In this document: one piece after another, positions 6,789 to 9,570 of the stretch
How the letters are laid out: each line of letters begins with the position of its first letter
Numbering within the stretch: position 1 is the stretch's first letter
NCBI GenBank assembly: GCA_937960625.1
Contig: CALGPD010000075.1
Location: forward strand, 1-9,570
DNA from: an uncultured Spirochaetia bacterium
GTDB lineage: Bacteria > Spirochaetota > CALGPD01
Direction of reading: 5' to 3'
DNA: 9,570 nucleotides
Notes under the pieces: generated by a model
What the model saw: only the letters and a program-made list of their open reading frames with translations
Told to the model about the DNA's origin: nothing
Databases searched by the model: none
Made by a program: the position numbers and the translations under genes

Positions 6789-6817
6789 CCCTGCTAAATT
6801 TTTGTTTTTGCCCAGGG
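6789..6817 (+). other. Hairpin between mreB and mreC (CCCTG / CAGGG)
   Basis: Directly after the mreB stop codon, CCCTG (6789-6793) and CAGGG (6813-6817) form a perfect 5-bp GC-rich stem enclosing a 19-base T-rich loop. No U-tract follows, so it is not a standard terminator. It could be an mRNA processing or stabilising element that lets MreB be made in larger amounts than MreC/MreD. Short stems like this also arise by chance. Confidence 0.3.
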
Positions 6818-6846
6818 GAATAAAACTTAATAGATGAGCTAAATTA

Positions 6847-7728
6847 ATGCTTTCACTTTTTTTCTACAAACGGCGTAAAGTTCTTGTACTTATTATTTTA
6901 TTGTTAATTTCTGTATTGTTTATGGCTTTTTCAAGTTCATCAACGGGATTTACAGTTAATGTAAAAAAAGTTTTTCAAACTATTGTTTATCCTTTTCAGT
7001 ATGTTTTTTCAAAAGTTTGGGATTTTTTCGCTGATATTTTTAGAAGTATTACTCAAATAAGACAGTATAGAAATAAACTTGAAGAAACTCAGGCCCGGCT
7101 CCAAAAGATGTCCAAGACGTATCAGGAAATCGAAGAATTAAAAAACCAGATAAAAGTGTTGAAAAAAGCACTTGGTTTAAAAGAACATTTACAGAAAAAA
7201 TATAGTCAGGACCCTGTTGCTGCAAGGGTAATTTCTCAAGACCCGCATAATGGCTATCTTACCTTGATTTTAAACAAGGGGAGTAAGCAGGGAATTAAAA
7301 AAAATATGATTGTTGTCGGATATTTTAAGGGTAGAGACGGTGTTATCGGAAGAGTAATTGAAACCACTCCGTTTACTTCAAAAGTAATGCCCATTCATGA
7401 TAAAGCATCCAATATAGGCGCAATGATTTCCCGGACAAGAGTAACGGGCATAATTGAAGGCCGCGGAAGAAGAAAGCTTTTAGAACTCACATATATACCT
7501 TCAAGTGAAACAGTTAAAAAAGGTGATTTGGTAGTTACTTCTCCAGAGAGTGATTTGTTTGTTCCGGGGTTGTTAATCGGCTATGTTGAAAGCGTAAAAG
7601 AGTTTCAGGGTGCTTTTCATAAAAAAATATTAGTAAAACCATATATACAATATAATAAAATCGAAATTGTTTTTATTTTAAAAAAAACACCGAGTAAATA
7701 CGTTCAAAGGTTGGAAAAGAATAAGTGA
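6847..7728 (+). CDS. mreC: Rod-shape-determining protein MreC
   Basis: A bitopic elongasome protein of 293 residues (family usual about 270-370) that links cytosolic MreB to periplasmic PBP2 and activates it. A basic N-terminus (YKRRK) precedes one membrane helix (about 12-30). A coiled-coil dimerisation segment follows (about 74-112: KLEETQARLQKMSKTYQEIEELKNQIKVLKKALGL). The beta-rich MreC core spans about 123-280. Recognisable elements are AARVISQDPHNGYLTLILNKGSKQGIKKNMIV (125-156), the GVIGRV turn (165-170), IHDKASNIGAMISRTRVTGIIEG (183-205), and GDLVVTSPESDLFVPGLLIGYV (226-247). The start is 58 bases after mreB, with only a weak ribosome site (GATGAG at 6833-6838). The stop overlaps the mreD start as GTGA. 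The short C-terminal tail after 280 is unremarkable. Confidence 0.95.
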   Translation: MLSLFFYKRRKVLVLIILLLISVLFMAFSSSSTGFTVNVKKVFQTIVYPFQYVFSKVWDFFADIFRSITQIRQYRNKLEETQARLQKMSKTYQEIEELKNQIKVLKKALGLKEHLQKKYSQDPVAARVISQDPHNGYLTLILNKGSKQGIKKNMIVVGYFKGRDGVIGRVIETTPFTSKVMPIHDKASNIGAMISRTRVTGIIEGRGRRKLLELTYIPSSETVKKGDLVVTSPESDLFVPGLLIGYVESVKEFQGAFHKKILVKPYIQYNKIEIVFILKKTPSKYVQRLEKNK

Positions 7729-8219
7729 GGAATTATTTATACCGAATATTTGTAGTTCTTGTCGTATTAATTGTACATAATACGGTATTTAAATTTTTTG
7801 CGATATCAGGGATTCGTCCTGATTTACCCTTATTAATTACTCTTTTTGTTGCTTTTAAATACGGCAGTATGGAAGGCCAGATAACAGGATTTGCGGCAGG
7901 TTTTGGAATGGATATTTTTTCCGGAGGTTTATTCGGTGTAGGCGCATTTACTAAAACTTTGATTGGTTTTGTTTCGGGAGTGTTTAGAAAAAAAATATAC
8001 TCAGAAAACGTTCTAATAATTATTGTTTATATTTTCATTGCTTCATTTTTTAACGGTATTATATTTTTATTCATGAACAAGATTTTTCTTCCCGGTTCTG
8101 TAGATTTTTGGGATTATATTTATAGAATACTTTTGATTGAAATCGTATATAATTGTTTGGTTGGAGTTTTCTTGTTTATGTTATTTGAAAAACTTGATAG
8201 AGTTTTCAGGAGAAATTAA
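7725..8219 (+). CDS. mreD: Rod-shape-determining protein MreD
   Basis: A polytopic inner-membrane protein of 164 residues (family usual about 160-180) that works with MreC in the elongasome and modulates MreC activation of PBP2. Hydrophobic helices are visible at about 6-26, 33-47, 50-66, 72-86, 96-117 and 133-155. The hallmark RPDL (31-34) is followed by the conserved glycine-rich AGFGMDIFSGGLFGVGAF (58-75), which matches the 'GxxxDxxSGxxxG' core of the family. The start is GTG at 7725, overlapping the mreC stop by 4 bases (GTGA), so translation is coupled. A GTG start is favoured because no ATG occurs before the first helix. No oddities. Confidence 0.93.
   Translation: MRNYLYRIFVVLVVLIVHNTVFKFFAISGIRPDLPLLITLFVAFKYGSMEGQITGFAAGFGMDIFSGGLFGVGAFTKTLIGFVSGVFRKKIYSENVLIIIVYIFIASFFNGIIFLFMNKIFLPGSVDFWDYIYRILLIEIVYNCLVGVFLFMLFEKLDRVFRRN
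8208..8213 (+). promoter_or_regulatory. Shine-Dalgarno AGGAGA for mrdA
   Basis: AGGAGA lies in the last codons of mreD, 9 bases before the mrdA ATG at 8223. It is the strongest ribosome-binding match in the operon and fixes the start of the PBP2 gene. Confidence 0.7.
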
Positions 8220-8222
8220 TAA

Positions 8223-9570
8223 ATGGGTGATATTCCATTAAGTCCCAGGCATGGAAAGCAATTCAAAAAACGTGTATATTACTTATTAACTTTTTTCGTT
8301 TTTACAATGCTCGTTCTTTTATTTAGAATAGGTTTTCTACAAATTGTGCGCCATGACAGATACAGTTTAACAGCACAGGGCAATTCAGAACAGCCTTACC
8401 CCATATTTCCGCGACGCGGAGAAGTTTTTGACAGAAACGGTTTGCATTTGATACGAAACAGAGGATATAACTGCGTAACCCTGACTTTAGGTTTTATTAA
8501 AAGAAAAAACCGTCTTGAAATAAAAAGACGGCTTGCAAAGTTATTAAACATTACAGTTAAAAAAATAAACAGCCGTATTATAAAAAAACAAAAGCGTGAC
8601 AGAAATATAAATACTCCTGTTATAATAAAATCCGGTGTTTCAAATAAAACAATAATAAAAATTAAAGAAAATTTTTCAAAATATCCCGGCGTAGATATTA
8701 CGGTTATGTCAAGTAGAATCTATTCTAATGGTGAAGAACTTGCTCATGTATTAGGTTTTATCAGGGCAATTTCTGTGAGAGATTACAATAACAGAAAGCA
8801 TACCGGAAGATACCGCCCTATTTCAGATATTGGTAAAATGGGTATTGAAAGAATTTATGATTTGCAGCTTCGCGGGCAAGAAGGAAGGATTGTTAAACTC
8901 GTTGATGCTCATTCTAAGCCTATTTCATCAATTGATTCTAAATATAGAGCGCCCACACCGGGTAAAACTCTAATTTTAAACATTGACAAAAACCTGCAGA
9001 CTTTAGCATATATGGCATTAGGAAAAAGAAGGGGCGCTGTGGTTGTAACAAAACCCGCTACAGGCGAAGTTTTGGCAATTGTTTCTTCTCCATCCTTTGA
9101 CTCCAATATGTTTTTCGGAAACTCACAATTACGTCAGGAATACGCCGGGTTAAAACGTCATCCGGATAAACCGCTTTTTAATAGAGCATTAGCCGGGTTT
9201 TATCCTCCGGGGTCCACGTTTAAACTAGTCACCGCTGCCGCCGGCCTAAATGAAGGCAGGATTAATCCAAACACCGTGTTTAACTGCACTGGTAGATATG
9301 AACTCGGTGATAGAATATTTAAATGCTGGGACAGGCACGGTAGAATTAATTTAACAAACGCGATTAAGAAATCATGTACTTATTATTTTTATAGAGTTGG
9401 TGAAAAAATCGGTTATGAAACCATATTTAAATACGCTAAACTATTTAATTTTTCGCGCCCATCGAAAATAGACCTGACTGGTGAACGGGTGGGTATAATG
9501 CCGAATAACAGATGGAAAATCCGCAGGTTCGGAGAGAAATGGTATGAAGGTGATACCTTAAACATGGCAG
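8223..9570 (+). CDS. mrdA: Penicillin-binding protein 2 (MrdA), 3'-truncated by window edge
   Basis: A class B penicillin-binding protein, the monofunctional DD-transpeptidase that cross-links lateral-wall peptidoglycan together with RodA. The visible 449 residues carry a basic N-terminus, one membrane helix (about 19-42), and the dimerisation/allosteric-domain motif RRGEVFDRNG (64-73). Next come RIYSNGEELAHVLGFI (165-180) and GKMGIERIYDLQLRGQEG (204-221). The transpeptidase domain begins near RRGAVVVTKPATGEVLAIVSSPSFD (269-293). The active site is PPGSTFK with Ser331 and Lys334, almost the same position as in E. coli PBP2 (Ser330). The second motif, normally SxN or SxD, reads Ser384-Cys385-Thr386 (KKSCTYYFY), which is unusual. 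CW (368-369) and YEGDTLNMA at the edge match the family. The KTG motif lies beyond the window. The ATG is 3 bases after the mreD stop, with AGGAGA upstream. RodA could follow downstream, unseen. Confidence 0.95.
   Translation, partial: MGDIPLSPRHGKQFKKRVYYLLTFFVFTMLVLLFRIGFLQIVRHDRYSLTAQGNSEQPYPIFPRRGEVFDRNGLHLIRNRGYNCVTLTLGFIKRKNRLEIKRRLAKLLNITVKKINSRIIKKQKRDRNINTPVIIKSGVSNKTIIKIKENFSKYPGVDITVMSSRIYSNGEELAHVLGFIRAISVRDYNNRKHTGRYRPISDIGKMGIERIYDLQLRGQEGRIVKLVDAHSKPISSIDSKYRAPTPGKTLILNIDKNLQTLAYMALGKRRGAVVVTKPATGEVLAIVSSPSFDSNMFFGNSQLRQEYAGLKRHPDKPLFNRALAGFYPPGSTFKLVTAAAGLNEGRINPNTVFNCTGRYELGDRIFKCWDRHGRINLTNAIKKSCTYYFYRVGEKIGYETIFKYAKLFNFSRPSKIDLTGERVGIMPNNRWKIRRFGEKWYEGDTLNMA

Noticed and set aside
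8909..9106. A - strand frame inside mrdA
   Set aside because: It is antisense to the conserved transpeptidase region of PBP2.
1..9570. CRISPR array, tRNA/rRNA, transposase or phage genes
   Set aside because: No regularly spaced direct repeats, no tRNA-like cloverleaf sequence, no rRNA-like stretch, and no transposase, integrase or phage structural protein motifs were seen on either strand.

Overview
This is a low-GC (roughly one third G+C by eye), lysine- and isoleucine-rich bacterial chromosome segment. A rod-shape operon (mreB-mreC-mreD-mrdA) next to a PpiD/SurA-like membrane-anchored foldase points to a rod-shaped, probably Gram-negative (diderm) bacterium. The codon bias and divergent protein sequences suggest an environmental or host-associated lineage. 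An Elusimicrobiota/Endomicrobia-like origin is a guess from general impression; nothing in the window proves the phylum.

Layout. Positions 1-624 (+) hold the C-terminal two thirds of PurC (SAICAR synthase), cut by the window edge. Positions 741-1829 (+) encode an unrecognised protein: two N-terminal membrane helices, a helical middle, and a C-terminal region that resembles EVE/PUA-like modified-base-binding domains. This is the most unusual gene here. Between this gene and the convergent metallophosphoesterase (2053-2748, -) lies a degenerate palindromic repeat of the dispersed 'GTCATTGCGA...GAAGCAATC' type, followed by a second small inverted repeat. The 220-bp gap at 2749-2968 holds a two-part hairpin and no convincing gene. 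A 510-residue PpiD-like protein follows (2969-4501, -). It is transcribed divergently from the cell-wall operon across a 198-bp AT-rich gap; that gap contains a good sigma70-type promoter for the PpiD-like gene and a plausible -10 box for the operon.

The + strand from 4700 to the end is one tightly packed cell-elongation operon: a membrane-anchored TPR protein (4700-5755), mreB one base later (5757-6788), mreC (6847-7728), mreD overlapping mreC by 4 bp (7725-8219), and mrdA/PBP2 3 bp later (8223 to the window end, truncated). MreB filaments, the MreC/MreD membrane pair and the PBP2 transpeptidase form the elongasome that inserts lateral-wall peptidoglycan. The co-transcribed TPR protein is a candidate accessory member, and the divergent PpiD-like chaperone fits an envelope-assembly neighbourhood.

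Most of the window is ordinary core genome. Points worth a second look are the 2TM plus EVE-like protein, the TPR protein wired to mreB, the Ser-Cys-Thr version of the SxN motif in PBP2, the apparently degenerate parvulin region of the PpiD-like protein, and the intergenic repeat and hairpins.
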